This document shows, piece by piece, positions 41,086-50,156 of a stretch of 64,000 nucleotides of DNA (position 1 is its first letter; each line of letters starts with the position of its first letter). The translations under genes and the position numbers were made by a program. Under the pieces are notes generated by a model. The model saw only the letters and a program-made list of their open reading frames with translations. It was not told the DNA's origin and ran no database searches. This DNA is from Rhizobium sp. LC145 (lineage in GTDB: Bacteria > Pseudomonadota > Alphaproteobacteria > Rhizobiales > Rhizobiaceae), in the NCBI RefSeq assembly GCF_001005825.1, contig NZ_LBHV01000007.1, forward strand, positions 248,001-312,000, written 5' to 3'.

Positions 41086-43991
41086 GTACCCGCCGCCTAG
41101 GTCTTGTCCTTCCGCTCCGCTGGCTCGCAGCGCTTCTTGCCCTGATGACGGTGACGGCCGTGCTCGGGGCGCACCCCGCACGGGCGGCCGAGCCGGTGAA
41201 GATTTCCCGTGACGATACGGCGCTCGATCTCACCGAGACGACCGACATCTACACCAACCAGGGAGAGGCCTTTCAGGTTTCGACGGCCGCCGGCGCCGAC
41301 GGCATCCGCCGCCGCATCGAGGTACGGGCGAGTTCTCCCCGGCATCAGGGCGACTGGGCCGTCTTCGCGCTTGCCAACGTTTCCGAAGAACAGCTCGAAC
41401 GCGTGATCGTGGCGCCGCATTTCCGGCTCGTGAATTCACAGCTTTTCTGGCCTGACCTCGGCTCGCAGCGCATCATCGCCATCACGCCTTCCGAAGGCTT
41501 CGCGCTCGACCGCGAGCCGAGCCCCGATGCGGACGTGTTCCGCATCACGCTCAATCCGGGCTCGGTCATCACCTTCGTTGCGGAACTCGCAACCCCGCAA
41601 CTGCCGCAGATCTATCTGTGGGAGCCGGAAGCCTACAAGGACACGGTCAACGCGTTCACGCTCTATCGCGGTATCGTGCTCGGCATCGCCGGCCTGCTTG
41701 CGGTGTTCCTGACCATCCTTTTCGTGGTGAAGGGCACCTCCATGTTGCCAGCCGCGGCCGCGCTCGCCTGGGCGGTGCTCGCCTATATCTGCGTGGATTT
41801 CGGCTTCCTCGACAAGCTCATCACCATCACCTCCAGCGACCAGCGAATATGGCGCGCCTGCGCGGAAGTGGCGCTCGCCTCCTCACTGGTGATTTTCCTC
41901 TTCACCTATCTCAACCTCAACCGCTGGCACGTGCATCTCGGCTATGCCACGCTTGCCTGGATAGTGGGTCTGGTGCTGCTCTTCGGCGTGGCGATCTACG
42001 ATCCCTCCATCGCTTCCGGCATCGCGCGGCTTTCCTTCGCGCTCACCTCGACGGCGGGCATCCTGCTCATCGTCTATCTCGGCTTCAACCGCTATGACCG
42101 CGCCATCCTGCTGGTGCCGACCTGGGGGTTGATCCTGGTCTGGCTGTTCGGCGCCTGGCTGACGGTGACGGGCCGCCTCGACAACGACATCATCCAGCCG
42201 GCGCTCGGCGGCGGCCTGGTGCTGATCGTGCTCCTGATCGGCTTCACGGTGATGCAGCACGCCTTTGCCGGCGGCGCCTACCAGCAGGGCCTGTTCTCCG
42301 ATCTCGAGCGCCAGTCGTTGGCGCTGACCGGCAGCGGCGACACCGTGTGGGATTGGGACGTGGCGCGCGACCGCGTCGTCACCACGCCCGACATATCCAC
42401 GCGCCTCGGGCTTTCGCCGGGCTCCATGCACGGACCGGTCCGCAACTGGCTGCCGCGCCTTCATCCAGACGATCGCGACCGCTTCCGCGCCACGCTCGAT
42501 GTGCTGCTCGAACACCGGCGTGGCCGACTGAACCACGAATTCCGCATTCGCGCCGAGGACGGGCATTTCCACTGGCTGCAGATTCGCGCGCGGCCGGTGC
42601 TCGGCTCCGACGGCGAGATCATCCGTTGCGTCGGCACCGTCGTCGACATCACCGAGCAGAAGAACTCCGTCGAACGCCTGCTGCAGGATGCGGTGCACGA
42701 CAACCTCACGGGCCTGCCGAACCGCCAGGTCTTCCTCGATCGGCTGCAGGCCGTGCTGACGCTGGCGCCGGGCGGCGACACCGTGCGGCCGACCGTGCTG
42801 TCGATCGACATCGACCGCTACAAGCAAGTGAACGATTCGCTCGGGATCGCGGCGGGCGACAACATCCTGATCGCGCTGACGCGCCGGCTCAGGCGTCTCC
42901 TCAAGCCGCAGGATACGCTCGCCCGCCTCAACGGCGACCAGTTCGGCCTCATCCTGGTTTCCGAACGCGATCCGGTGAAGGTGGCCGATTTTGCCGATGC
43001 GGTTTCCAAGGCGATCATGGTGCCGATCAATTTCGCGGGCCGCGAGATCATCCTGACGGCCTCGATCGGGCTCGCCTCCTGGGTGGACCAGCAGGAAAGC
43101 GCCGCCAGCCTGCTCGCCGACGCGGAGCTCGCCATGTACCGGGCCAAGCGCGCGGGCGGCAACCGGGTCGAGCCGTTCCGGCCGGCCTTCCGCTCCTCCG
43201 GAACCGACCGGCTGCAGATCGAGACGGACCTTCGCCGGGCGATCGAGCGCAAGGAACTTTCGCTGGCCTATCAGCCGATCATCCAGCTGAAGGACGGCGA
43301 GATCGCCGGCTTCGAGGCGCTGCTGCGCTGGGAGCATCCCAAACGCGGCAGCATTCCGCCCTCCGAATTCATCCCGATCGCGGAAATGTCGGACCTCATC
43401 GGGGAACTCGGCATGTTCGCGCTCGACCGCGCGGCGAACGACCTGATGGACTGGCAGCAGCATACGGGAGAGCTGCCGATCTTCGTTTCCGCCAACCTTT
43501 CCAGCGCCCAGCTTCTCAACGCCGAGCTCTACAACGACGTGCGCACGCTGCTCGCCAAGACGCAGGTCAATCCCGCGCAGCTCAAGCTGGAACTCACCGA
43601 ATCGGTGATGATGGAAAACCCGGAACAGGCGCGCCTCGTGCTCGCGCGGCTGAAAGAGACGGGGCTCAGCCTCGCGCTCGACGATTTCGGCACCGGCTAT
43701 TCCTCACTCGCCTATCTGACGCAGTTCCCCTTCGACACGATCAAGCTCGACAAGGCGCTCGTCGGCGATACCTCCGATAAACGGGCCGTGCTGCTGCGCT
43801 CGGTGATCGCCATGGCCCGCGCGCTGGAGATGACCGTGGTGGCGGAGGGCGTGGAAACCGACGAGGATGCGGCCGAGCTCGCCAAGATGGGCTGCCATTT
43901 CGCCCAGAGCTTCCTCTTCAGCCCGCCTGCGCCGGCCGATGCGGTGCTGCGTTTGCTGAAAGAGCGTTTTCCGCTGACCAAACGGGCCTGA
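41082..43991 (+). CDS. Membrane GGDEF/EAL protein, probable c-di-GMP phosphodiesterase
   Basis: A 969-residue inner-membrane protein. After a signal peptide comes a periplasmic DISM-type sensor (about 40-190), then about seven membrane segments (200-405), a PAS domain (about 415-545), a GGDEF domain (about 560-705) and an EAL domain (720-965). The GGDEF active site reads NGDQF (about 616), which should be unable to make c-di-GMP. The EAL domain keeps FEALLRW (about 743), ELTESVMM, LDDFGTGYSS (about 866) and DTIKLDK, so it should cleave c-di-GMP. The ATG overlaps the GNAT stop by ATGA. Confidence 0.92.
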   Translation: MSTRRLGLVLPLRWLAALLALMTVTAVLGAHPARAAEPVKISRDDTALDLTETTDIYTNQGEAFQVSTAAGADGIRRRIEVRASSPRHQGDWAVFALANVSEEQLERVIVAPHFRLVNSQLFWPDLGSQRIIAITPSEGFALDREPSPDADVFRITLNPGSVITFVAELATPQLPQIYLWEPEAYKDTVNAFTLYRGIVLGIAGLLAVFLTILFVVKGTSMLPAAAALAWAVLAYICVDFGFLDKLITITSSDQRIWRACAEVALASSLVIFLFTYLNLNRWHVHLGYATLAWIVGLVLLFGVAIYDPSIASGIARLSFALTSTAGILLIVYLGFNRYDRAILLVPTWGLILVWLFGAWLTVTGRLDNDIIQPALGGGLVLIVLLIGFTVMQHAFAGGAYQQGLFSDLERQSLALTGSGDTVWDWDVARDRVVTTPDISTRLGLSPGSMHGPVRNWLPRLHPDDRDRFRATLDVLLEHRRGRLNHEFRIRAEDGHFHWLQIRARPVLGSDGEIIRCVGTVVDITEQKNSVERLLQDAVHDNLTGLPNRQVFLDRLQAVLTLAPGGDTVRPTVLSIDIDRYKQVNDSLGIAAGDNILIALTRRLRRLLKPQDTLARLNGDQFGLILVSERDPVKVADFADAVSKAIMVPINFAGREIILTASIGLASWVDQQESAASLLADAELAMYRAKRAGGNRVEPFRPAFRSSGTDRLQIETDLRRAIERKELSLAYQPIIQLKDGEIAGFEALLRWEHPKRGSIPPSEFIPIAEMSDLIGELGMFALDRAANDLMDWQQHTGELPIFVSANLSSAQLLNAELYNDVRTLLAKTQVNPAQLKLELTESVMMENPEQARLVLARLKETGLSLALDDFGTGYSSLAYLTQFPFDTIKLDKALVGDTSDKRAVLLRSVIAMARALEMTVVAEGVETDEDAAELAKMGCHFAQSFLFSPPAPADAVLRLLKERFPLTKRA

Positions 43992-44001
43992 GCGCAAGAG
44001 C

Positions 44002-44703
44002 TCAGGCCGCCGTGCTTGCCGCCTTCCCTTCGCGGGCGAAGGGGCTCAACCCAAGCCATTGCTGCATGGAGGCCGCAAGCACGGGATCGCCGTCAATTTC
44101 CAGACGCCCCTCCTCCACCTCGCTTCGCACGGTAGCGAGCCCCATCCAGATGGCCGTCATGGTGCGCAGCGAACACTCGACATAGAGATCCACCTCGAAA
44201 CCGGGATCGGTCGAGCAGACATCCACGTCGCGCCCCTCCACGACCAGCCAGTATCTCTGCCGGGCGGAAGGCAGGTCCGGATAAAGGAACAGGATCGTGC
44301 AGCGCCCCGCGACCATGGGGTCCGGATCGAGGTGCCGGCGCATATCCCACATCAGAAGCGAAGGATCGAGCTTCCTCAGCGCGAGATCGCTTTCGACCCA
44401 ATGCTGTCCCCAGAAACCCAGCGCCATCACCACTTCGCGCAGTTCCTCTCCCGCGGGCGTCAGGTGATATTCCATACTTCCGTCCGCGCTTCTGCGGCTT
44501 TCTATGATGCCCGCCTGGGTAAGCTCCTTGAGGCGTTTCGACAAAAGCGTCGGCGACATGCGCGGCACGCCGCGCCTCAGATCATTGAAGCGGCGGCTGC
44601 CGCAGAGAAGCTCTCTCAGGACAAGCGGCGTCCACCGGGTGCAGAACACCTCGGCAGCCATCGCGACGGGACAGAACTGGCCGTAGCTTGCAGTCATTTC
44701 CAT
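44002..44703 (-). CDS. HxlR-type transcriptional regulator
   Basis: A 233-residue regulator with an N-terminal HxlR winged HTH (residues about 14-100): RWTPLVLRELLCGSRRFNDL, RMSPTLLSKRLKELTQAGII. The second half is SCP2-like (VVEGRDVDVCSTDPGFEVDL), as often in this subgroup. GAGGAGGG precedes the ATG 44703 by 7 bases. It diverges from an acyl-CoA dehydrogenase with two matching operators between them, so it probably controls that gene. Confidence 0.9.
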   Translation of the reverse strand: MEMTASYGQFCPVAMAAEVFCTRWTPLVLRELLCGSRRFNDLRRGVPRMSPTLLSKRLKELTQAGIIESRRSADGSMEYHLTPAGEELREVVMALGFWGQHWVESDLALRKLDPSLLMWDMRRHLDPDPMVAGRCTILFLYPDLPSARQRYWLVVEGRDVDVCSTDPGFEVDLYVECSLRTMTAIWMGLATVRSEVEEGRLEIDGDPVLAASMQQWLGLSPFAREGKAASTAA

Positions 44704-44762
44704 GACGGCACCCTCCTCATTGGCCAAAGAAGAAATATAGACCCTCCGGCCCGCCTGCAAAA

Positions 44763-44847
44763 TACACTTTATGTACCTTCCAGCCCGCAAACCTCCGCCA
44801 CCAATAGTGGCAATAGCAGACGCGGCCGAAGTACACTTCCTGTACTT
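44763..44847. promoter_or_regulatory. Two HxlR-type operators in the divergent gap
   Basis: TACA-CTTTA-TGTA (44763-44775) and AAGTACA-CTTCC-TGTACTT (44829-44847) share the dyad TACA-N5-TGTA and CTT spacer. They are 69 bp apart, one near each gene's side of the gap. The second is perfect over 7-base arms. Confidence 0.75.
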
Positions 44848-44898
44848 GAGGAGTATCCCACCCCCGCCGACAATCGCCTCCGTCTCAATGGGAGGAAC

Positions 44899-46056
44899 AT
44901 GACCATGTCAGCAGTCAGTGAACTTAATACCGGTCCGGCGGCGCTCGGCGTCGTCGCCATCGCCCGGTCGCTGGGGCCGAGCTTTGCGGCGCGGGCCGAG
45001 GCGGCGGATGACGGCGATGCCTTCGTCGCGGAAAACTATCAGATGCTCAAGGAATCCGGCCTTGTAGAAGCCGGTGTTCCGGCCGATCTCGGCGGCGGGG
45101 GCATCGAGATCGCAGAGCTTTGCGCGATGATCAAGGAGCTGGCTCATCATTGCGGCTCCACTGCGCTTGCCTTCTCCATGCATACCCATCAGGTCGCCAT
45201 TCCCGCCTGGCGCTGGACGCACCAGCAGGCGGCACCTGTCATGCCGCTTCTCAAGCGGGTGGCCGCCGAAAGGCTGGTCCTGCTTTCCAGCGGCGGTTCC
45301 GATTGGATCAGGGGCTCCGGCAAGGCCGAGAAGGTCGAAGGCGGCTATCGGATCACGGCGCAGAAGATCTTCACCTCCGGTTCGCCCGCCGGCGACATCC
45401 TGATGACTGGCGCGGTTATCGAGGAGCCGGACGGAGCGAAGGTCCTGCACTTCGGCCTGCCGATGAAATCGCCGCATGTGCGGGTAGCCCCCACATGGAA
45501 GGCGATCGGCATGCGCGGCACCGGCTCCAACGACGTGATCGTGGAAGGGCACGTGGTTCCCGAGGAGGCGGTGGCACTGAAACGCAATCAAGGCGAATGG
45601 CACATGCTCTTCCACATCGTCTCGATGCTCGCCTTCCCGTTGATCTACGCCGCCTACCTGGGCGTGGCGGAAAGCGCCCGCGACATTGCGGTTGCCATTG
45701 CTAAGCAGCGGGCGCCGGACCCGCATGTCATAGCGCTTGCCGGTCAGATGGAAACGGAGCTCCGGGCAGCGCAATACGCCCATGCCGCCATGATTGCGAC
45801 TGCCGAGCGCGGCAATCCCTCGCCGGAGACGACCAACGAAATCATGATCGGCCGCGGGCTTGTGGCACGCCACGCGATTTCGGCAACCGAACTCGCCATG
45901 GAAACGGCAGGCGGCTGCGCCTTCTATCGGGACAAGGGTCTGGAACGCCGTTTCCGGGATGTGCAGGGCGCACGCTACCATCCGATGAGGACCGGCCCGC
46001 AAAGCGACTTTGCCGGCCGGATCGCACTCGGGCTAGATACGAAGACGACGTTCTGA
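44899..46056 (+). CDS. Acyl-CoA dehydrogenase-like flavoenzyme
   Basis: A 385-residue FAD enzyme of the acyl-CoA dehydrogenase family. AELCAMIKELAHHCGSTALA, YRITAQKIFTSGSPAGDILM and WKAIGMRGTGSNDVIVEGH are the usual motifs. The catalytic Glu cannot be fixed from reading, and the C-terminal part (SATELAMETAGGCAFYRDKG) has the FAD-binding helix. It could oxidise a thioester or act as a monooxygenase of this superfamily (as DszC-like members do), so the substrate is open. GGGAGG precedes the ATG. It is likely repressed by the divergent HxlR regulator. Confidence 0.85.
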   Translation: MTMSAVSELNTGPAALGVVAIARSLGPSFAARAEAADDGDAFVAENYQMLKESGLVEAGVPADLGGGGIEIAELCAMIKELAHHCGSTALAFSMHTHQVAIPAWRWTHQQAAPVMPLLKRVAAERLVLLSSGGSDWIRGSGKAEKVEGGYRITAQKIFTSGSPAGDILMTGAVIEEPDGAKVLHFGLPMKSPHVRVAPTWKAIGMRGTGSNDVIVEGHVVPEEAVALKRNQGEWHMLFHIVSMLAFPLIYAAYLGVAESARDIAVAIAKQRAPDPHVIALAGQMETELRAAQYAHAAMIATAERGNPSPETTNEIMIGRGLVARHAISATELAMETAGGCAFYRDKGLERRFRDVQGARYHPMRTGPQSDFAGRIALGLDTKTTF

Positions 46057-46103
46057 CGTCTCGCGCCTCCGCATCCGCCGCAGCTCCCCGGGGAGCTGCG
46101 GCA

Positions 46104-47168
46104 TCATCTATGCCGCGCCCGGATAAGGGCATGGATGAATTCGAGCTTCGCCACCACGGTCGGCGTGAGGATGAAGGGATAGAAATCCGGCACGCCCATC
46201 GAGCGATGGATACCGTTCAGGGCCAGGCTGAAGGGTATCCAGGCTGCGACGAGCTGCTCGGCATCGCGGGCGGCATAGGGATTGAAGACGACGACGGCGG
46301 CCAGATCCTCATGCCCGCGCGGCTCGATCGCCATGCCGTAGGACCGCGCGGTCTCCAGCGTATCGACGATATGCACGTAATGGGCAAAGCATTCGGCGAA
46401 ATCCTCCCAGGGATGAGCGCTCGCATAGGCGCTGATCCAGTTTTCCTGCCAGCCCGCCGGCGGGCCGTTCTCATAGTGGCGCCTGAGCGCTGCACCGTAA
46501 TCCTCGCGCTCGTCGCCGAACGCCAGCCGGAAGGGCTCCAGCCGATCGGCGTCGCGCACCAGCTTGTTCCAGATGTAGTGACCGATCTCGTGACGGAAAT
46601 GGCCGAGCAGGGTTCGATAGGGCTCCTTCATCGAGACCCGCACCTCTTCGCGCGTGAGGTCGTCCGCCTCCGCCGCCCGGATGGCGATCACCCCATTTTC
46701 ATGGCCGGTTCTGGCGGGGATGACGACGCCGTCCGCCCCGATCTCATCCACCAGGAAATCGAAGACGAGACCGCCTTGCGGATCTTCCTCCCGATCGGTC
46801 AGGGGCAGGTTCCAACGCAGGAGCGAGTAGAAGAGGTGCCGCTGGGCCTGGCCGATGCGGCGCCACTGGTTGAGCCCGGCTTCCGTGGAGGCATCGGGAA
46901 CCAGCCGGTTGTGCCGGCAGGACGAGCAATAGGCATGCGGATCTTCCGCCGCGACCGTCCAATTGCAGATATCCATGGCTGCGTTGGCGCAAAGCCGAAC
47001 CCTGTAGTCCGGCTGAGCGACCAGATGCCAGGTCCCGTCCCCATCCTCCCGCAGAGCATGCATGGCCAGCCGCTCCGGCACGAAGGCAAGACGATGGCCG
47101 CAGCTCACGCAGGAGCGGTTATCGAAGTGGACGGGTCGACCGCAGTGGTCGCAATCGTAAAGACGCAT
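46104..47168 (-). CDS. Putative zinc-binding metallopeptidase
   Basis: A 354-residue protein. The N-terminus has a zinc ribbon (CDHCGRPVHF, CVSCGHRL, CSSCRHNRL). The catalytic motif FRHEIGHYIWN, HExxH, lies at about residue 200, with a downstream EDFAECFAHYVHI segment that may hold the third ligand. The family is widespread in proteobacteria with unknown substrates. I chose ATG 47168 (MRLYDCDHC); an ATG at 47180 adds 4 residues. Confidence 0.85.
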   Translation of the reverse strand: MRLYDCDHCGRPVHFDNRSCVSCGHRLAFVPERLAMHALREDGDGTWHLVAQPDYRVRLCANAAMDICNWTVAAEDPHAYCSSCRHNRLVPDASTEAGLNQWRRIGQAQRHLFYSLLRWNLPLTDREEDPQGGLVFDFLVDEIGADGVVIPARTGHENGVIAIRAAEADDLTREEVRVSMKEPYRTLLGHFRHEIGHYIWNKLVRDADRLEPFRLAFGDEREDYGAALRRHYENGPPAGWQENWISAYASAHPWEDFAECFAHYVHIVDTLETARSYGMAIEPRGHEDLAAVVVFNPYAARDAEQLVAAWIPFSLALNGIHRSMGVPDFYPFILTPTVVAKLEFIHALIRARHR

Positions 47169-47253
47169 GCACAATTCCATTGAACGTTAACACAAGAAGA
47201 CCCGCCCCGGCGGCCCTCGGAGCAGGTCTTTACGTCAAAAAGATGAGAGGCTG

Positions 47254-47445
47254 TCAGAGACGGTCGAGCGTGCTCTTGGCGGCATCCTTGACCTTGCCCT
47301 TGGCCTGCTGCGCATGTCCCTTAGCCTCCTGGGTTGCGCCCTTGGCGCGAAGGCTGTCCTTGCCCGTCGCAGCGCCCGCAGCCTGCTTCGCCTTGCCGGT
47401 CACTTCATTGGCCTTGCCGGCCAGTTTGTCCTTGGTGCTGCCCAT
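47254..47445 (-). CDS. CsbD family stress protein
   Basis: A 63-residue highly charged, Lys/Ala/Gly-rich protein (GSTKDKLAGKANEVTGKAKQ) of the CsbD family, associated with general stress. AGGGAG lies upstream of the ATG. A single-gene unit between the metallopeptidase and yqgE. Confidence 0.9.
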   Translation of the reverse strand: MGSTKDKLAGKANEVTGKAKQAAGAATGKDSLRAKGATQEAKGHAQQAKGKVKDAAKSTLDRL

Positions 47446-47530
47446 TTCACATCTCCCTGTTTGCGGACGCTCATCGTCCGGAGCGCAGGAAACGCGGGGC
47501 GTGCTGTTCGGTTCCAGCCGGATTGCGCGC

Positions 47531-48136
47531 TCAGGCGTGGCCGGCTTCGCTGGACAGCATTTCCGGCGCGATGCCGAGGAGCGCCAGGGCCCGCTCGTAC
47601 TTGCCCTCCAGCACACGGTCAAAGATGAGCTCTTCCGTAGCCGGGCAAGTGAGCCATCCGTTGCCGACAATTTCCGTCTCGAGCTGGCCTGGCCCCCAGC
47701 CGGCATAGCCGAGAAGCATGGTGGCGCGGGCAGGCCCCCTGCCCTCACCGATGGCGCGCACAATGTCGAGCGTGGCGGTCAGCGAAATCTCCTCGCTGAC
47801 GGGAATGGAGGATTCGGAGAGGAAATCATCCGAATGCAGGACGAAACCGCGGCCGGTTTCCACGGGCCCCCCTGAGAGGATCGGAAAATCGCGGGTTTGA
47901 TCCGGCAGCATGATGGCTTCGGTCTGATCGCAGAGCTTGAGATGCAGCAGGACATCCGTGAACGAGATGTTCTGGGGCCGGTTGATGATGAAACCCATGG
48001 CGCCGGCGAGCGAGTGAGCACAGATATAGACGACAGCGCGAGCGAAATCGCCGTCCTGCATGCCGGGCATGGCAATCAGGAATTGGCCATCCAGGAAGCC
48101 GCGCTCGTCCGTATCCTTCAAGCTCGACAAGGCCAT
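47531..48136 (-). CDS. YqgE/AlgH family protein
   Basis: A 201-residue protein with the family patterns [30 protein letters not shown] and [15 protein letters not shown]. Its biochemical role is unknown. ATG 48136 (MALSSLKD) is preferred over an upstream extension without conservation. It diverges from the DsbD-domain gene with 161 bp between. Confidence 0.9.
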   Translation of the reverse strand: MALSSLKDTDERGFLDGQFLIAMPGMQDGDFARAVVYICAHSLAGAMGFIINRPQNISFTDVLLHLKLCDQTEAIMLPDQTRDFPILSGGPVETGRGFVLHSDDFLSESSIPVSEEISLTATLDIVRAIGEGRGPARATMLLGYAGWGPGQLETEIVGNGWLTCPATEELIFDRVLEGKYERALALLGIAPEMLSSEAGHA

Positions 48137-48297
48137 CGCGCCTCCAGTCCGCTCTTCCACCCGGCTCGGGCGGAAGGCTTCAGAACAACAATAAAATGAA
48201 GATGGGGCAGAGTGCCTTCGCAATCAACCGAAAATGATCGCCTTCTCGGGCTCGTGACTGGCCCGCGACGGCCGGATCGGCTAAATGCATTGCCGGC

Positions 48298-49158
48298 ATG
48301 AGAAGAATTTTAACCAATCGCCTATCTTCCCGATGGCGCTCGCTGACGCTTGCCGGCGCCCTGGCCGCTGGCGGGCTGCTCTACCACGTCCCAACGGCCA
48401 ATGCCGAGATGACGCCATGGGCGCAGAACGAAGGCGGGCGGATGCGCATCATAGCGCTGCCGCCGGAGCCTAACGGCAAGGTGCGCGGGGCGCTGCAGAT
48501 CGAGCCGAAGGCGGGCTGGATCACCTATTGGCGCGAGCCTGGCGACGCTGGAATCCCGCCCAAAATGGTCTTCTCGAAGGCCGGCGGCGTGACGCTCGAC
48601 AGCATCTCCTACCCCGTGCCGAAACGCATCGACAGCGGCAAGCTGCGCGACATCGGCTACGATCAGGCCGTGACCTTTCCCTTCGAGCTCACGGTGAGCG
48701 ATCCGGAAACGCCCGTCAGTCTCGGCGCCTCCGCATTCATCGGGCTGTGCCGCAACATCTGCATTCCCTTCCAGGCGGAATTCACGCTGGCGCTCGGCTC
48801 GGTCAAGGGCACGCCGGTGGAAGAGGCGATGATCCTCTCCCAAGCAGCCCTGACGCTGCCGGAGGCCCCTTCCGACGATTTTTCGGTCACCCATTACGCC
48901 GTGACGCAAAGCCGCGATCTCCTCAAGCTCACCCTGGAACTGCCGGCCGATGTTGAGAAAGCGCCCCAAGTCTTCGTCACCGGGCCGGAGGGACACGTGC
49001 TCTTCGACAGCCTCAACGGCGAGCGGAAAGGCAACAGCTATTCCCTCGACATGCCCATCGGAAAGCTGCCGGAAGATTACGAGATGAAGGGCCAGCGCTG
49101 GGGCATTCTGGTGATCGCCGGAAACCGCGCCATGGAGACCTCGCTCACCTTCGAATGA
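48298..49158 (+). CDS. DsbD N-terminal-domain periplasmic protein
   Basis: A 286-residue secreted protein with a signal peptide (ending near AAGGLLYHVPTANA). The mature part matches the DsbD alpha-like immunoglobulin domain: WITYWREPGDAGIPPK and SAFIGLCRNICIPFQAEF, with a C-x3-C pair in the position of the DsbD active Cys residues. It lacks the membrane and thioredoxin parts of DsbD, so it may be a stand-alone electron acceptor in periplasmic thiol chemistry. It precedes the peroxiredoxin by 106 bp. Confidence 0.85.
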   Translation: MRRILTNRLSSRWRSLTLAGALAAGGLLYHVPTANAEMTPWAQNEGGRMRIIALPPEPNGKVRGALQIEPKAGWITYWREPGDAGIPPKMVFSKAGGVTLDSISYPVPKRIDSGKLRDIGYDQAVTFPFELTVSDPETPVSLGASAFIGLCRNICIPFQAEFTLALGSVKGTPVEEAMILSQAALTLPEAPSDDFSVTHYAVTQSRDLLKLTLELPADVEKAPQVFVTGPEGHVLFDSLNGERKGNSYSLDMPIGKLPEDYEMKGQRWGILVIAGNRAMETSLTFE

Positions 49159-49264
49159 CGGCCCGTTTTCTGCGGCCATCTTTCCTTGCCATCAATCCGG
49201 CTGGGTCTATAGTGCGCCGCGAAGGGGCGGGCCATCCCAACTTGCCCGAACGAAGGAGAGCACC

Positions 49265-49750
49265 ATGACCATTGCCGTCGGCGACAAGCTGCCCGAAGCC
49301 AAATTCAAGGAAAAGACCGCCGAAGGTCCGGTCGAGGTCACCACGGAACAGCTCTTCAAGGGCAAGCGCGTGGTGCTGTTCGCCGTGCCGGGCGCATTCA
49401 CGCCCACCTGTACGCTGAACCACCTGCCCGGCTACCTCGAAAACCGCGACACCATTCTCGCCCGCGGCGTCGACGACATCGCAGTGATCGCCGTCAACGA
49501 CTGGCACGTGATGGGCGCCTGGGCCGAGCATACCGGCGGCTTCGGCAAGATCCATTTCCTCGCCGATTCCGACGGTGCCTTCACCAAGGCGGTCGGTCTC
49601 GATACGGATCTTTCCGGCGGCGGGCTCGGCGTTCGCTCCAAGCGCTATTCTATGCTGGTGGAAGACGGTGTGGTGAAGTCGCTCAACATCGAGGAAAGCC
49701 CCGGCCAGGCGACCGTCTCCAGCGCCGCCACGATGCTGGAGCAGATCTGA
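49265..49750 (+). CDS. Peroxiredoxin (Prx5-type)
   Basis: A 161-residue peroxidase that reduces hydrogen peroxide and organic peroxides. The peroxidatic Cys is C49 in VPGAFTPTCTLNHLP. The absence of a second Cys in the usual place suggests a 1-Cys or atypical mechanism that uses glutaredoxin or thioredoxin. AAGGAG precedes the ATG. Confidence 0.93.
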   Translation: MTIAVGDKLPEAKFKEKTAEGPVEVTTEQLFKGKRVVLFAVPGAFTPTCTLNHLPGYLENRDTILARGVDDIAVIAVNDWHVMGAWAEHTGGFGKIHFLADSDGAFTKAVGLDTDLSGGGLGVRSKRYSMLVEDGVVKSLNIEESPGQATVSSAATMLEQI

Positions 49751-49784
49751 TCCGACATTCGGGCGGGGCCGCGAGGCTCCGCCG

Positions 49785-50093
49785 TCACACCGCCAGATCG
49801 AAAACCAGCAGGCCGGCGAGCCCTCCGTCGGTCGCGCTGACGATGCGCTCTCCGACCGCCATATGATCCGGATGCTCCAGATAGGCGTCACGGGCCTCCG
49901 GGCTCTCGAAGGTCACCACGAATCCATCCACGAAACCGCCGTTCAACCCTTCCGGTGAGATATTCGGCCCGTATTTCACGTCGAGCATGCCGGGAACGAC
50001 CTGTTTCAAGGCCGCGACGGCATCGTAGAGAGCCTGCTTGTCGGCCGCCTGCATGGATGCCTTGAAGCGAAGAAACACGCAATGAAGGATCAT
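49785..50093 (-). CDS. Dabb (stress-responsive alpha/beta-barrel) protein
   Basis: A 102-residue protein with the Dabb pattern: MILHCVFLRFKASMQAADKQ, MLDVKYGPNISPEGLNGGF and TFESPEARDAYLEHPDHMAV. The family often binds small aromatic or stress-related ligands; the role here is unknown. It is convergent with the peroxiredoxin gene. Confidence 0.9.
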   Translation of the reverse strand: MILHCVFLRFKASMQAADKQALYDAVAALKQVVPGMLDVKYGPNISPEGLNGGFVDGFVVTFESPEARDAYLEHPDHMAVGERIVSATDGGLAGLLVFDLAV

Positions 50094-50156
50094 AGTCCCA
50101 GCCTCCCGATCTTTTGGCGGCAGAATAGTGGCTGACGGCGCAAGCGCAACTGGGGA

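Noticed and set aside
41883..43463. Antisense 526-codon frame opposite the GGDEF/EAL gene
   Set aside because: The + strand gene has all the domain motifs; the reverse frame has none.
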